A model generated the notes under the pieces. That model was given only the letters and a program-made list of their open reading frames with translations. It had not been told where the DNA came from and did no database searches. From positions 1 through 64,000 of the forward strand of contig NZ_MWWR01000018.1 in the NCBI RefSeq assembly GCF_002259605.1: a stretch of DNA of 64,000 nucleotides, written 5' to 3'. This stretch comes from Pseudoscardovia radai (GTDB lineage Bacteria; Actinomycetota; Actinomycetes; Actinomycetales; Bifidobacteriaceae). This document shows, in pieces, positions 43,482 through 52,158 of the stretch. Made by a program: the position numbers and the translations under genes. Positions within the stretch are counted from its first letter, which is position 1, and every line of letters starts with the position of its first letter.

Positions 43482-43550
43482 CGACGCCAGCCGGTGGCTG
43501 TGCGTCGCGTGACGCATACCAGAATTGAACGATGTCTTACCCGATCGGGT
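43454..43550 (+). promoter_or_regulatory. Attenuator-type RNA with mutually exclusive stems
   Basis: Stem P1: GTTCAATT (43454-43461, within the leader ORF) with AATTGAAC (43523-43530). Inside: CGACGC (43482-43487) can pair with GCGTCG (43502-43507), closing over AGCC-GGT-GGCT (43489-43499); alternatively TGCGTC (43501-43506) pairs with GACGCA (43511-43516). The two use the same GCGTC bases, so only one can form. ACCCGATCGGGT at 43539-43550 is a further palindrome. A ribosome stalled on the Cys codons at 43467-43475 would break P1. No known SAM riboswitch pattern is seen. Confidence 0.65.
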
Positions 43551-43774
43551 TTCATCTCCTGACAGCGAATCCGCACCCATCCGAGGCGGAATTCGGAATT
43601 CAGGCACTCTTATATGCGCGGCGACTGCCAGCCTTACACGCACGGCGAACGGACTCCATCATCGTCGGGCCTTGGGGACCGCCGATGGGCGCGGATCGCG
43701 GATTGCATGTCGCGCTTCGCACCACCCGTCACAGACCATAAACTTGAACCAGGAAAACAGGTAAGGCACATATC
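43551..43774. other. Leader downstream of the attenuator
   Basis: About 220 nt of untranslated leader before the first structural gene. No stem ending in a T-run is evident, so control could be at translation or by rho rather than by an intrinsic terminator. AGGTAAGGCACATATC holds the ribosome site. Confidence 0.4.
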
Positions 43775-44845
43775 ATGAAGATCGCACAGAAGGTCACGGA
43801 TCTCATCGGCAACACCCCGCTCGTCGAGCTGCACAAGGTCACGGAGGGCATCGATGCCCGCATCGTGGTGAAGGTGGAGTACTTCAACCCCGGCGGCTCG
43901 AGCAAGGACCGCATCGCGGAGCGCATCATCGACGCGGCGGAGCGCGAGGGCAAGCTTCAACCCGGCGGTACCATCGTGGAACCCACGAGCGGCAACACGG
44001 GCGTCGGCCTCGCGCTCGTCGCCCAGCAGCGCGGATACCATGCGGTATTCGTGGTGCCCGAGAAGGTGAACGAAGACAAGCGCGCGGTGCTGCGCTCCTA
44101 CGGCGCCACCGTGGTGGTGACCCCGAACGTCGAGCCCGACGACCCGCGTTCCTACTACAACGTTTCCGACCGCCTCGCCGAACTCATCCCCGGCGGCTTC
44201 AAGCCCAACCAGTACTTCAACTCCAACGGCCCCGAAAGCCACTATCGCACCACCGGCCCGGAGATCTGGCGCGACACCGACGGCAAGGTCACGCATTTCG
44301 TGGCAGGCATGGGCACCTGCGGCACGATGATGGGCACGAGCAAATACCTCAAGGAGGTGTCGAACGGCGCGGTACGCGCCATCGGCGCCGATCCGGACGG
44401 CTCGATCTTCTCGAATCCGCAGGATGTGCACGGCTACAAGGTGGAGGGCGTCGGCGAGGACTTCTACCCGGGCATCTATGACCCCTCGCTCGTCGACGGC
44501 TTCTACCATGTCTCCGACCTCGAGGCCTTCGCCATGTCCCGCCGCCTGTCGCGCGAGGAGGGCCTGCTCGTGGGCGGCTCCAGCGGCATGGCCGTGGCCG
44601 GCGCACTGAAGATGGCGAAGGCGGAGAAGCTGACGAAGGACGACCTCGTGGTCGTGCTCCTTCCTGATTCCGGCCGCAGCTACATGTCGACGATTTTCAA
44701 CGACCAGTGGCTGGAGGCCAACGGCTTCGGCAAGATCCTCAACGACGAGAAGGCCGCGCTCGGCGACGACGACTCGCAGCGGACCATCGACAACACGATC
44801 GCTCAGGTGCTGGCGGACGCGAACGCCCGGGCGGCGGCGAAGTGA
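43775..44845 (+). CDS. cbs: Cystathionine beta-synthase (no CBS regulatory domain)
   Basis: PLP enzyme joining homocysteine and serine to cystathionine. The fold is that of the CBS/cysteine synthase family: EYFNPGGSSKDRIAER with the PLP Lys, EPTSGNTGVGLALVAQQRGY and GTCGTMMGTSKYLKE. Several blocks match CBS better than O-acetylserine sulfhydrylase: GADPDGSIFSNPQD, YKVEGVGEDFYPGIYD and LPDSGRSYMSTIFNDQWLEANGF. 356 residues with no C-terminal CBS domain pair. It would often be annotated cysK. First gene behind the poly-Cys leader, followed 92 bp later by cystathionine gamma-lyase, a pairing that supports reverse transsulfuration. Confidence 0.88.
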   Translation: MKIAQKVTDLIGNTPLVELHKVTEGIDARIVVKVEYFNPGGSSKDRIAERIIDAAEREGKLQPGGTIVEPTSGNTGVGLALVAQQRGYHAVFVVPEKVNEDKRAVLRSYGATVVVTPNVEPDDPRSYYNVSDRLAELIPGGFKPNQYFNSNGPESHYRTTGPEIWRDTDGKVTHFVAGMGTCGTMMGTSKYLKEVSNGAVRAIGADPDGSIFSNPQDVHGYKVEGVGEDFYPGIYDPSLVDGFYHVSDLEAFAMSRRLSREEGLLVGGSSGMAVAGALKMAKAEKLTKDDLVVVLLPDSGRSYMSTIFNDQWLEANGFGKILNDEKAALGDDDSQRTIDNTIAQVLADANARAAAK

Positions 44846-44937
44846 CGGCTCGCACGCCATCGCATCGTATTCCATAGCGCAACCCCCATAGCGCGACAAC
44901 CATCGCAGACGTACAACAACACACGTAAGGACAGACC

Positions 44938-46122
44938 ATGACCACCGATTTCTCCCAGGACGCCATCGCAACCCGCGCCATCCACGCCGGCCAGGAGCCG
45001 GATCCCACGACGGGCGCCGTCGTGCCGCCGATCTACATGACGAGCACCTTCAAGCAGCCGCATGTGGGCCAGCCGGTCAACGGCTATGACTACAGCCGCT
45101 CCATCAACCCCACGCGCAACGTGTTCGACGAGCAGCTCGCCGCCATCGAGGGTGCGAAGCACGCGCTCGCGTTCTCCTCGGGCCTGGCCGCCATCGATGT
45201 GCTGCTGCGCTCCGTGCTCAGGCCGGGAGACCGCGTCATGCTGGGCAACGATGTGTACGGCGGCACCTACCGCCTCCTCTCGAAGGTGTTCGTTCCGTGG
45301 GGCGTGAACATCACCACCGTCGACGTGTCCGACCTCGCCGCCGTGAACAAGGCGCTGAACTCCGAAAGCTTCGCCCTGATCTGGATCGAGACGCCGTCCA
45401 ACCCGCTGCTTGCCGTCACCGACATCGCGGCGACCGCGGCCATCGCCCACGAGCACGGCATGACCGTCGTGGTCGACAACACCTTCGCCTCGCCCGCCCT
45501 GCAGCATCCGCTCGAGCTGGGCGCCGACGTGGTGGCGTACTCCACCACCAAGTACATCGGCGGCCACTCCGACGTGGTGGGCGGCGCTCTGGTGCTCAAC
45601 GATGACGAACTGGCCGAGAAGTTCGCGTTCCTGCAGAACTCCGCCGGCGCCGTGCCGTCCCCGTTCGACTCCTGGATCCAGATCCGCGGCCTGAAGACCC
45701 TGCCGCTGCGCATGCAGCGTCACTCCGAGAACGCCCTGGCCATCGCCCGGCACCTCGAGGAGCTCAAGAACAAGGGCGAGGGCATCGAGCAGGTGTGGTA
45801 CCCGGGTCTCGAATCGCATCCGGGCCATGACATCGCGGCACGCCAGATGCACGGCGGCTTCGGCGGTATGATTTCCGTGCAGCTGAGCGGCGGCAAGGCG
45901 GCGGCGCTGAAATTCGCCGAGTCCACGCGCCTGTTCACGCTGGCCGAGTCGCTGGGCGGCGTCGAATCCCTGATCGAGCATCCGGCCGCCATGACGCACG
46001 CCTCCGTGTCCGGCACGAGCAACGAGGTGCCCGACAACCTCGTGCGCATCTCCGTGGGCATCGAGGACGTCAACGACCTCATCGCAGACCTCGACCAGGC
46101 CCTCGCCGCCGCAACGAAGTAA
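44938..46122 (+). CDS. mccB: Cystathionine gamma-lyase / gamma-synthase family enzyme
   Basis: Cys/Met metabolism PLP enzyme, 394 residues. YSRSINPTRNVFDEQLAAIEG, SSGLAAIDVLLRSVLRPGDRV, WIETPSNPLLAVTDI, VVDNTFASPALQHPLELGADVV and YSTTKYIGGHSDVVGG (PLP Lys in STTKY) are the family blocks. Sequence alone hardly separates gamma-lyase from gamma-synthase, but its partner cystathionine beta-synthase and the Cys leader favour the lyase, which releases cysteine, ammonia and 2-oxobutyrate. CGTAAGGACAGACC precedes the ATG. Same operon as the preceding gene. Confidence 0.9.
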   Translation: MTTDFSQDAIATRAIHAGQEPDPTTGAVVPPIYMTSTFKQPHVGQPVNGYDYSRSINPTRNVFDEQLAAIEGAKHALAFSSGLAAIDVLLRSVLRPGDRVMLGNDVYGGTYRLLSKVFVPWGVNITTVDVSDLAAVNKALNSESFALIWIETPSNPLLAVTDIAATAAIAHEHGMTVVVDNTFASPALQHPLELGADVVAYSTTKYIGGHSDVVGGALVLNDDELAEKFAFLQNSAGAVPSPFDSWIQIRGLKTLPLRMQRHSENALAIARHLEELKNKGEGIEQVWYPGLESHPGHDIAARQMHGGFGGMISVQLSGGKAAALKFAESTRLFTLAESLGGVESLIEHPAAMTHASVSGTSNEVPDNLVRISVGIEDVNDLIADLDQALAAATK

Positions 46123-46176
46123 GGCGCCGCGCCGTATGCCGGCGACGGCCGTGCGCCGATGACGGAAGGGACGTGC

Positions 46177-48168
46177 ATGGACGGGCAGACCACACCGCAG
46201 GCCGGGAACGCGCGGCAGACCGCGGCGCCGCCGCGCGAAAGCCGGGTCGGCGGCATCGACAAGGCCCGGCGCGTGCTCAAGCGCGTCTACGGCTACGATT
46301 CCTTCCGCTCCGGCCAGGAGGACGTCATCTCCTCGATCCTCGGACGCCATGACACCGTGGCCATCATGCCGACCGGCGCCGGAAAATCCCTGTGCTACCA
46401 GATCCCGGCGCTGATGCTCGCCGGGGTCATGGGCGGCCCCGGCATCGGCATGAGCATCGTTATCTCGCCGCTGAAATCGTTGATGAGAGACCAGGTCTCG
46501 GCGCTCCAGGCCGTCGGCGTCAGCGCCAGCTACCTCAATTCCTCCCTCGCCCCCGAGGACGAGGCGCGCGTCATGGCCGACATCGCGCATCACCGCGTCA
46601 CCCTGCTCTACTGCGCGCCCGAGCGCCTCGTGCGCCGCGACTTCCGCGAACTCATCGCCGCCACGCCCGTGGCCTTGGTCGCCGTCGACGAGGCGCATTG
46701 CGTCAGCCAGTGGGGCCACGATTTCCGCCCCGAGTACCGGCAGATCCGCGACTTCCTCGAGACCTGCACGCCCCGCGCCGTCGTCGCGGCCTTCACGGCC
46801 ACCGCCACCGAGCATGTGCGCGAGGATATCGTCAGCGCCCTCGGTCTGCGCGACCCCGCGCAGTTCAAGACCTCCTTCGACCGTCCGAACCTGTGGTTCG
46901 GCACGAAGAAGCTGCCCCGCCGCGCCAAGGACGACTGGATCGTCTCCTTCGCCCGTGACCACGCCGACCAGTCGGGAATCGTGTACTGCGCCTCGCGCCG
47001 TGAAACCGAGGAACTCGCCGACGCCCTCGCGCAGGCCGGCATCAATGCGGCCGCCTACCACGCGGGTCTTCCCGACGAGCGCCGCAGCGCCGTGCAGGAC
47101 GCCTTCATCGACGACGACATCCGCGTCATCGTGGCGACGAACGCCTTCGGCATGGGCATCGACAAGCCCGACGTGCGCTACGTGCTGCACCACAACATGC
47201 CTTCGAGCATCGAGGAATACTACCAGGAGGCGGGCCGCGCCGGCCGCGACGGCGACCCCGGACGCTGCATGCTGCTATGGAACGACGGAGATGTGTCGTT
47301 CCGCACGCGCCAGATCGACAACACCGACCGCGAGGGTGACATGCCCGACGCCGACCGCCAGATGCTGCGCACGTCACGGCACGACCTGCTCAACGCCATG
47401 ATCGGCTACTGCGGCACCACCGGCTGCCTGCGCGCCTCGCTGCTCGGGTATTTCGGCGAGACGGCGCCGCGCGAATGCGGCAACTGCTCGAACTGCGACG
47501 GCGAATTCGAATCGGTCGACGTGACGCGCGAGGCGGTGCAGGTCATGCGGTGCGTGCAGGACCTGGGCCAGCGGGTGGGCAAGGGCACGGTGGCGTCGGT
47601 GTTGCACGGCGCGCAGTCCGAGGCCGTGGCGAAGCGCGGCTACGACCGGGCGCCGTCCTACGGGGCGCTGCGGTCGAGCTCGCTGCCTTTCGTCAAGGAC
47701 GTGATCGCGCAGATGGTGGCCGACGGGTATCTGGCGGTGCATATGAGCAACGGCGCGTATCCCGTGCTCGTGTTCGGGCCGCGCGCGGACGATGCGGCGC
47801 GCGGGGACTTCCACTACGAGATCAAGCGCGAGGCCGCGCATACCGGCTCCGGCGGCTCCGGACGCGGTTCGGGCTCCGGCTGGCGCGACGGCGGGATGTA
47901 CGGCGCCTCCTCGCGCGTCGAGACTGCGAAACTCAGCGACCCGGAGCTGTTCGACCGGTTGCGCGAGCTGCGCTCCGCCATCGCGAAGGAAAGCGGCAAG
48001 CCGCCGTATATGGTGTTCAACGACCGCTCCCTGCGCGAGATGGCCGAGCTCAAGCCGACCGACGCCGACGCGTTCCTCGCCATCAACGGCGTGGGCGAAC
48101 GCAAGCTCGAGGCCTACGGCGAGCGCTTCATGGAGGCCATTCGCGGCTACATGGCCGACAAAGGCTGA
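46177..48168 (+). CDS. recQ: ATP-dependent DNA helicase RecQ
   Basis: 3'-5' helicase in recombination repair. Motifs: GYDSFRSGQEDVISSIL (motif 0), MPTGAGKSLCYQIP (I), DEAHCVSQWGHDFRPEY (II), FTATATEHVREDI (III), TNAFGMGIDKPDVRYVLH (V) and QEAGRAGRDGDPG (VI). Zinc-binding Cys are in CGTTGCLRASLLGYF and CGNCSNCDG; a winged helix follows and an HRDC domain ends the protein (ELFDRLRELRSAIAKESGKPPYMVF). A Gly/Ser linker (GSGGSGRGSGSG) joins the last two. ATG 46177 is taken since GGAAGGGACGTGC precedes it; the ATG at 46159 has no site. 663 residues. Confidence 0.95.
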   Translation: MDGQTTPQAGNARQTAAPPRESRVGGIDKARRVLKRVYGYDSFRSGQEDVISSILGRHDTVAIMPTGAGKSLCYQIPALMLAGVMGGPGIGMSIVISPLKSLMRDQVSALQAVGVSASYLNSSLAPEDEARVMADIAHHRVTLLYCAPERLVRRDFRELIAATPVALVAVDEAHCVSQWGHDFRPEYRQIRDFLETCTPRAVVAAFTATATEHVREDIVSALGLRDPAQFKTSFDRPNLWFGTKKLPRRAKDDWIVSFARDHADQSGIVYCASRRETEELADALAQAGINAAAYHAGLPDERRSAVQDAFIDDDIRVIVATNAFGMGIDKPDVRYVLHHNMPSSIEEYYQEAGRAGRDGDPGRCMLLWNDGDVSFRTRQIDNTDREGDMPDADRQMLRTSRHDLLNAMIGYCGTTGCLRASLLGYFGETAPRECGNCSNCDGEFESVDVTREAVQVMRCVQDLGQRVGKGTVASVLHGAQSEAVAKRGYDRAPSYGALRSSSLPFVKDVIAQMVADGYLAVHMSNGAYPVLVFGPRADDAARGDFHYEIKREAAHTGSGGSGRGSGSGWRDGGMYGASSRVETAKLSDPELFDRLRELRSAIAKESGKPPYMVFNDRSLREMAELKPTDADAFLAINGVGERKLEAYGERFMEAIRGYMADKG

Positions 48169-48377
48169 CGATGGTGCGGGGCTGACGATGGCGCGGGCGG
48201 CGGCACCGCGAGGAGCCGGCGGCACGGGGCTGATGGCGGCGCGGGGCAGCGGCACGGGTTATAGCGATTCCCGATAGCCTTCCGGCGTGGCAGGCCGCGC
48301 CGGGCGGAATAATGGACACAGAAACGATTCCACCGAATTCATGCGGGCGGCATGCGGCCGCCCGGAAAGGAGAACAC

Positions 48378-48899
48378 ATGGCCCAGGGCACGGATACCGC
48401 GCAGACGAACCAGGCCGATAACAAGCCGGTTCCCGAGAGCTTCACCCTCGACCACACCACGGTCAAGGCGCCGTACGTGCGCCTCATCGACGTGGAGCAG
48501 GGGCCGAAGGGCGACGAGATCTCGAACTTCGACCTGCGCCTCGTGCAGCCGAACGAGAACGCCATCCCCACCGGCGGCCTGCATACGATCGAGCACACGA
48601 TCGCCGTGACGCTGCGCGAACGCATCCCCGGCTACATCGACTGCTCCCCGTTCGGCTGCCGCACGGGCTTCCACCTGCTGGCATGGGGCCGTCCCACGCC
48701 GCACGACGTGGCCGTCGCGCTCAAGGAGTCGCTCGAGTTCATTGCGTACAAGGCCACGTGGGACGATGTCCCGGCGCATGACATCAAGAGCTGCGGCAAC
48801 TACCGCGACCATTCGTTGTTCACGGCCAAGGAGTGGGCCAAGAAGATCCTTGACGAGGGCATCAGCGCCGACGCCTGGGACCGTTCGCAGGTCGTCTGA
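48378..48899 (+). CDS. luxS: S-ribosylhomocysteine lyase (LuxS)
   Basis: Splits S-ribosylhomocysteine into homocysteine and DPD, the precursor of autoinducer-2. Metal ligands are the HTIEH motif ([14 protein letters not shown]) and Cys in [10 protein letters not shown]; catalytic Cys is in [15 protein letters not shown]. 173 residues. ATG 48378 follows AAAGGAGAACAC. The homocysteine produced is the substrate of the cystathionine beta-synthase encoded 3.5 kb upstream, so this region groups methyl-cycle recycling with cysteine synthesis; recQ lies between by common bifidobacterial order. Confidence 0.96.
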   Translation: MAQGTDTAQTNQADNKPVPESFTLDHTTVKAPYVRLIDVEQGPKGDEISNFDLRLVQPNENAIPTGGLHTIEHTIAVTLRERIPGYIDCSPFGCRTGFHLLAWGRPTPHDVAVALKESLEFIAYKATWDDVPAHDIKSCGNYRDHSLFTAKEWAKKILDEGISADAWDRSQVV

Positions 48900-49006
48900 C
48901 GCGTTCGGCGTGTCCGGAACGCATGCGATGCGTCCGGTGCGCGCGAGCGCCCGGTGTGTCCGGTGCGTCCGACATGTGGCCGGGAAGGTCCGGCATATGG
49001 TCTGCG

Positions 49007-49029
49007 CGGCGGCGGGTTTCCCGCCGCCG
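49007..49029 (+). terminator. Hairpin, probable luxS terminator
   Basis: GCGGCGGG-TTT-CCCGCCGC is a perfect 8-bp stem followed by GTTTGTGCTTCC. It lies about 110 bp after luxS. Confidence 0.5.
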
Positions 49030-49080
49030 TTTGTGCTTCCTGCGGCGGAACGCGGAGCTCGGCAGGGAGCCCGGCAAGGA

Positions 49081-49238
49081 GTTCAAAAGGGAAGTTCAAC
49101 GATGGCTCTGCTGCGCAGTTCAATGGCAGACGATAGTTCAAAATCGGAGTTCAAAATCGTGATGTATTCGGGTTCAATTTCGACACGCCCGGCATCGGCT
49201 GTCAGGGAATCCGGAAAATTCCTTCGGGAAAAGTTCAA
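49081..49238 (+). repeat. Seven GTTCAA repeats upstream of alr
   Basis: GTTCAA occurs at 49081, 49094, 49118, 49136, 49149, 49172 and 49233, all on the + strand. Several continue as GTTCAAAATCG. Such a cluster of direct repeats in a 160-bp promoter region suggests a multi-site binding platform. Confidence 0.6.
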
Positions 49239-49277
49239 AATCGGGCGTGTTTCACATAAGCATCATGCACGGCGCGG

Positions 49278-49290
49278 CACAATAGAGACA
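49278..49290 (+). promoter_or_regulatory. -10 box of alr, probably leaderless
   Basis: CACAAT at 49278-49283 lies 6 bp before the alr ATG, with no ribosome site between. Confidence 0.4.
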
Positions 49291-50645
49291 TGACTTTGAA
49301 CGCGGCGCCGCAGTGGCGCATCTCTGGTGAGCAAGGACAACGGAATTACGAGCGCGCACTCAGGAGGTATCCGGCGCAGGCGATCGTCGACCTCAAGGCG
49401 TTGCGCGACAACATGGCGCATCTGGTCGATGTGGTCGGCGGCCCGAACTCCGGCACCGCCGTCATGGGCGTCGTCAAGGCGGACGCCTACGGTCACGGCC
49501 TGGTGCCCGCGGCGCTCGCGGCCCTCGCCGGCGGCGCCACATGGCTGGGAACGGCGCAGTCGCACGAGGCGCTCGTGCTGCGCAAGGCCGGCATCGGCCC
49601 GGACCGCGCGCATATCCTCACCTGGCTGTACAACGGCGCCGAGGCGCCTTTCGGCGAGCTCATCGAGAACGACATCGACATCTCCGTCGGCTCCCTCGAC
49701 GGCATCGACGCCGTCGCCGCGGCGGCCCGCACCATCGGCCGTCCCGCGCGCGTGCACGTCAAGGTCGACTCCGGCTTCGGCCGCAACGGCTTCACGCCGC
49801 AGATCTTCGACGCCGCGCTCGCCAAGCTCACCCGTTACGCCTCCGAGGGCGTCCTTGACATCGTGGGGCAGTGGAGCCACCTCGCCGTGGCGGATATGCC
49901 GTCGAACGAGGAATTCGTCGCCGCCACCGACGCCCAGGTCGAGAACTTCAAGGCCTTCACCGCACGCATGGAGAAGGCCGGCATTCCGCCGCGCATCCGC
50001 CACCTCGCCAACACCGCCGCCACGTTGAACCGTCCGGAGATCCACTTCGAGCTCACCCGCCCCGGCGTGGGCCTGTACGGCTACGAGCCCGACCCCGACA
50101 TGGGCGAGCCCTCCGACTGGGGCCTCACGCCTGCCATGACGCTGCAGGCGCAGCTGGGCACCGTCAAGGACGTCGAGGCCGGCCACGGCATCTCCTACGG
50201 TCGCACCTACCTCGCCGAGGAAGACACCTCCACCGCCGTCATGCCCGTGGGATACGCCGACGGCATCCATCGCTCGGCCTCCGGCTTCAACACCGCCGGT
50301 GCCAAGGGAATCGTGCATCTGGGCGGCCCCGTGCGCCTCATGACCGTCGACGGACCGCGCATCGTGCGTGTCTCGGGTCGCGTGTGCATGGACCAGTGCG
50401 TGCTCGACCTGCGCGGCAAGGCCAGCGAACTGGGCGTGCGCGAAGGCGACACCGTGGTGCTGTTCGGCCCCGGCCGCGGCGAGGTCTACGCCGAGCCGAC
50501 CGCCGACGACTGGGCGCGCGCCGCCGACACCATCAGCTACGAGATCTTCACCTGCCTGCGCAACCGCATCCCGCGCCTGTATCTCAACGCCGACGTGCTG
50601 CCCGAGGCCGACCGCGCGATGCTCGACCCGGAGAGCGTCCTGTGA
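49290..50645 (+). CDS. alr: Alanine racemase
   Basis: Makes D-alanine for peptidoglycan. The PLP Lys lies in MGVVKADAYGHGLVPAAL near residue 62; the N-terminal TIM-barrel continues VKVDSGFGRNGF and AMTLQAQLGTVKDVEAGHGISYGRTY, and the C-terminal beta domain has VRVSGRVCMDQCVLDL, where the second catalytic Tyr region and MDQ are usual. 451 residues, which is longer than E. coli Alr because of an N-terminal extension and a loop near 330-350. The ATG at 49290 is supported by the close -10 box. The stop overlaps dgt. Confidence 0.95.
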   Translation: MTLNAAPQWRISGEQGQRNYERALRRYPAQAIVDLKALRDNMAHLVDVVGGPNSGTAVMGVVKADAYGHGLVPAALAALAGGATWLGTAQSHEALVLRKAGIGPDRAHILTWLYNGAEAPFGELIENDIDISVGSLDGIDAVAAAARTIGRPARVHVKVDSGFGRNGFTPQIFDAALAKLTRYASEGVLDIVGQWSHLAVADMPSNEEFVAATDAQVENFKAFTARMEKAGIPPRIRHLANTAATLNRPEIHFELTRPGVGLYGYEPDPDMGEPSDWGLTPAMTLQAQLGTVKDVEAGHGISYGRTYLAEEDTSTAVMPVGYADGIHRSASGFNTAGAKGIVHLGGPVRLMTVDGPRIVRVSGRVCMDQCVLDLRGKASELGVREGDTVVLFGPGRGEVYAEPTADDWARAADTISYEIFTCLRNRIPRLYLNADVLPEADRAMLDPESVL

Positions 50646-51973
50646 CCGCGGGCGGTGCGCCCATGCACGCGTCGGCGTTCACCGACGCGTTCGAAGGCAT
50701 GATCGGACGCGACGGCGAGGTGATCCCCGCCGGCCGCGGCTATGCCATCGACGACATGGAGCGATGGGTTCCCGAATCGAGGAAATCCCAGCAGCGCACC
50801 GCCTTTCAGCGCGACCGGGCGCGCCTGACGCATTCCAGCGCCCTGCGCCGCCTCGGCGCCAAAACGCAGGTTCTGGTGGCCGGAACCGACGATTTCGCCC
50901 GCACGCGCCTGACCCATACCCTCGAGGTGGCGCAGATCGGCCGGCAGATCGCCACCGTGCTGGGCTGCGACCCCGACGTGGTCGACTGCGCCTGCCTCGC
51001 GCATGACCTCGGCCACCCGCCGTTCGGGCACAATGGCGAGGCCGAGCTGGCCCGCATCGCCGACCCGATCGGCGGATTCGAGGGCAACGCGCAGACCCTG
51101 CGCCTGCTCACGCGACTGGAACCCAAGGTGTTCCGCGCCGACGGGCGCTCGGCCGGCCTCAACCTCACTCGCGCCTGCCTTGACGCCGCCGTCAAGTACC
51201 CGTGGGACCTCGCACGGGCCCGCGAGCGCGGCACGCGCAAGTTCTGCGTCTACCCCGAGGAGCGCGAGGTCTTCGCCTGGCTGCGCCGCGGGGCGCCCGG
51301 CGAACGGCTGTCGGTCGAGGCGCAGGTCATGGATCTGTCGGACGACATCGCCTATTCCGTCCACGATGTGGAGGATGCCATCGTCATCGGCGCCTTCGAG
51401 CCCGCGTCCATGGCCGATCCGCGCATCGTGGAGGCCGTCATCGACGAGACGCGGGCATGGTACGGGCCGGCCTGGGACCCTGGCCTGCTCGAGGACGCCG
51501 TGGGGCGCCTGCGCGACGACGGCGTGTTCGCCGGCGGTTTCGACGGCTCGCGCCGCAGTCTCGCGCGGCTGAAGAACCTGACGTCCGACCTCATCGGGCG
51601 TTTCGCCGGCGCCGTCGAACGTGCCACGCGCGATACGCACGGACCCGGTCCGCTGACGCGCTACGGCGCCTCGCTCGTCATTCCGGAGGGCACCGCGTAC
51701 GAGATCATGGCGCTCAAGGGCGTGGCCGTGCATTTCGTGATGGCGCCGCGCGCCGCCGAGCCGCTGCATGAACGCCAGCGGCGTATCATCGCCGACCTCG
51801 TCGACGTGTTCATGGAGCGTTCGCCCCAGCCGCATCCCGCGCTCGCCCCCGTTTTCCTCGACGATTGGCGCCGCGCCGGAGATGACGGCGCGCGTCTGCG
51901 TGTGGCCGTGGATCAGGTGGCGAGTCTGACCGACATCCGCGCTGTGGATCTGCACGACACGCTGTGCGGGTAG
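50642..51973 (+). CDS. dgt: Deoxyguanosinetriphosphate triphosphohydrolase-like protein
   Basis: HD-domain dNTPase that splits dGTP or other dNTPs to nucleoside and triphosphate. Metal ligands: TRLTHTLEVAQIGRQ (first His) and CLAHDLGHPPFGHNGE (HD pair). FEGNAQTLRLLTRLEPKV and MDLSDDIAYSVHDVEDAI are other Dgt-family blocks. 443 residues, typical of the actinobacterial form. The GTG at 50642 overlaps the alr stop (GTGA), so it is coupled; an internal ATG eight codons on is an alternative. It precedes dnaG, the usual actinobacterial order dgt-dnaG. Confidence 0.93.
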   Translation: MTAGGAPMHASAFTDAFEGMIGRDGEVIPAGRGYAIDDMERWVPESRKSQQRTAFQRDRARLTHSSALRRLGAKTQVLVAGTDDFARTRLTHTLEVAQIGRQIATVLGCDPDVVDCACLAHDLGHPPFGHNGEAELARIADPIGGFEGNAQTLRLLTRLEPKVFRADGRSAGLNLTRACLDAAVKYPWDLARARERGTRKFCVYPEEREVFAWLRRGAPGERLSVEAQVMDLSDDIAYSVHDVEDAIVIGAFEPASMADPRIVEAVIDETRAWYGPAWDPGLLEDAVGRLRDDGVFAGGFDGSRRSLARLKNLTSDLIGRFAGAVERATRDTHGPGPLTRYGASLVIPEGTAYEIMALKGVAVHFVMAPRAAEPLHERQRRIIADLVDVFMERSPQPHPALAPVFLDDWRRAGDDGARLRVAVDQVASLTDIRAVDLHDTLCG

Positions 51974-52158
51974 GGCGCGGCACGGGTCGCGCGGCGCGGG
52001 TCAAGCGCGTGGTCGCGCGGCGTTCGCCTGCTGCGAGAGAGTCCCGCCTCGCCGCGCCTGTGGGTAAGCTATCCGTACGGGATGGCTTGCGCGGCGGCGC
52101 CATCGTGTATTTTCCCTGACGCGCGCCGCACCGCACGCCGACATAAGAAGGAGGACGC

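Larger units (their letters stand above)
48900..49289. other. Intergenic region before alr
   Basis: About 390 bp without a gene. The first third has short GYGTCCGGTGCG-like repeats (48908-48975), followed by a hairpin (GCGGCGGGTTTCCCGCCGC at about 49008) and then seven GTTCAA copies up to the alr promoter. Confidence 0.5.

Noticed and set aside
43355-43774. SAM-type riboswitch before the transsulfuration genes
   Set aside because: Conserved cores of SAM-I, SAM-II or SAM-IV are not visible, while a Cys leader ORF explains the structure better.
43775-44845. Plain cysteine synthase (cysK)
   Set aside because: Several sequence blocks and the neighbouring cystathionine gamma-lyase fit cystathionine beta-synthase; kept as an alternative only.
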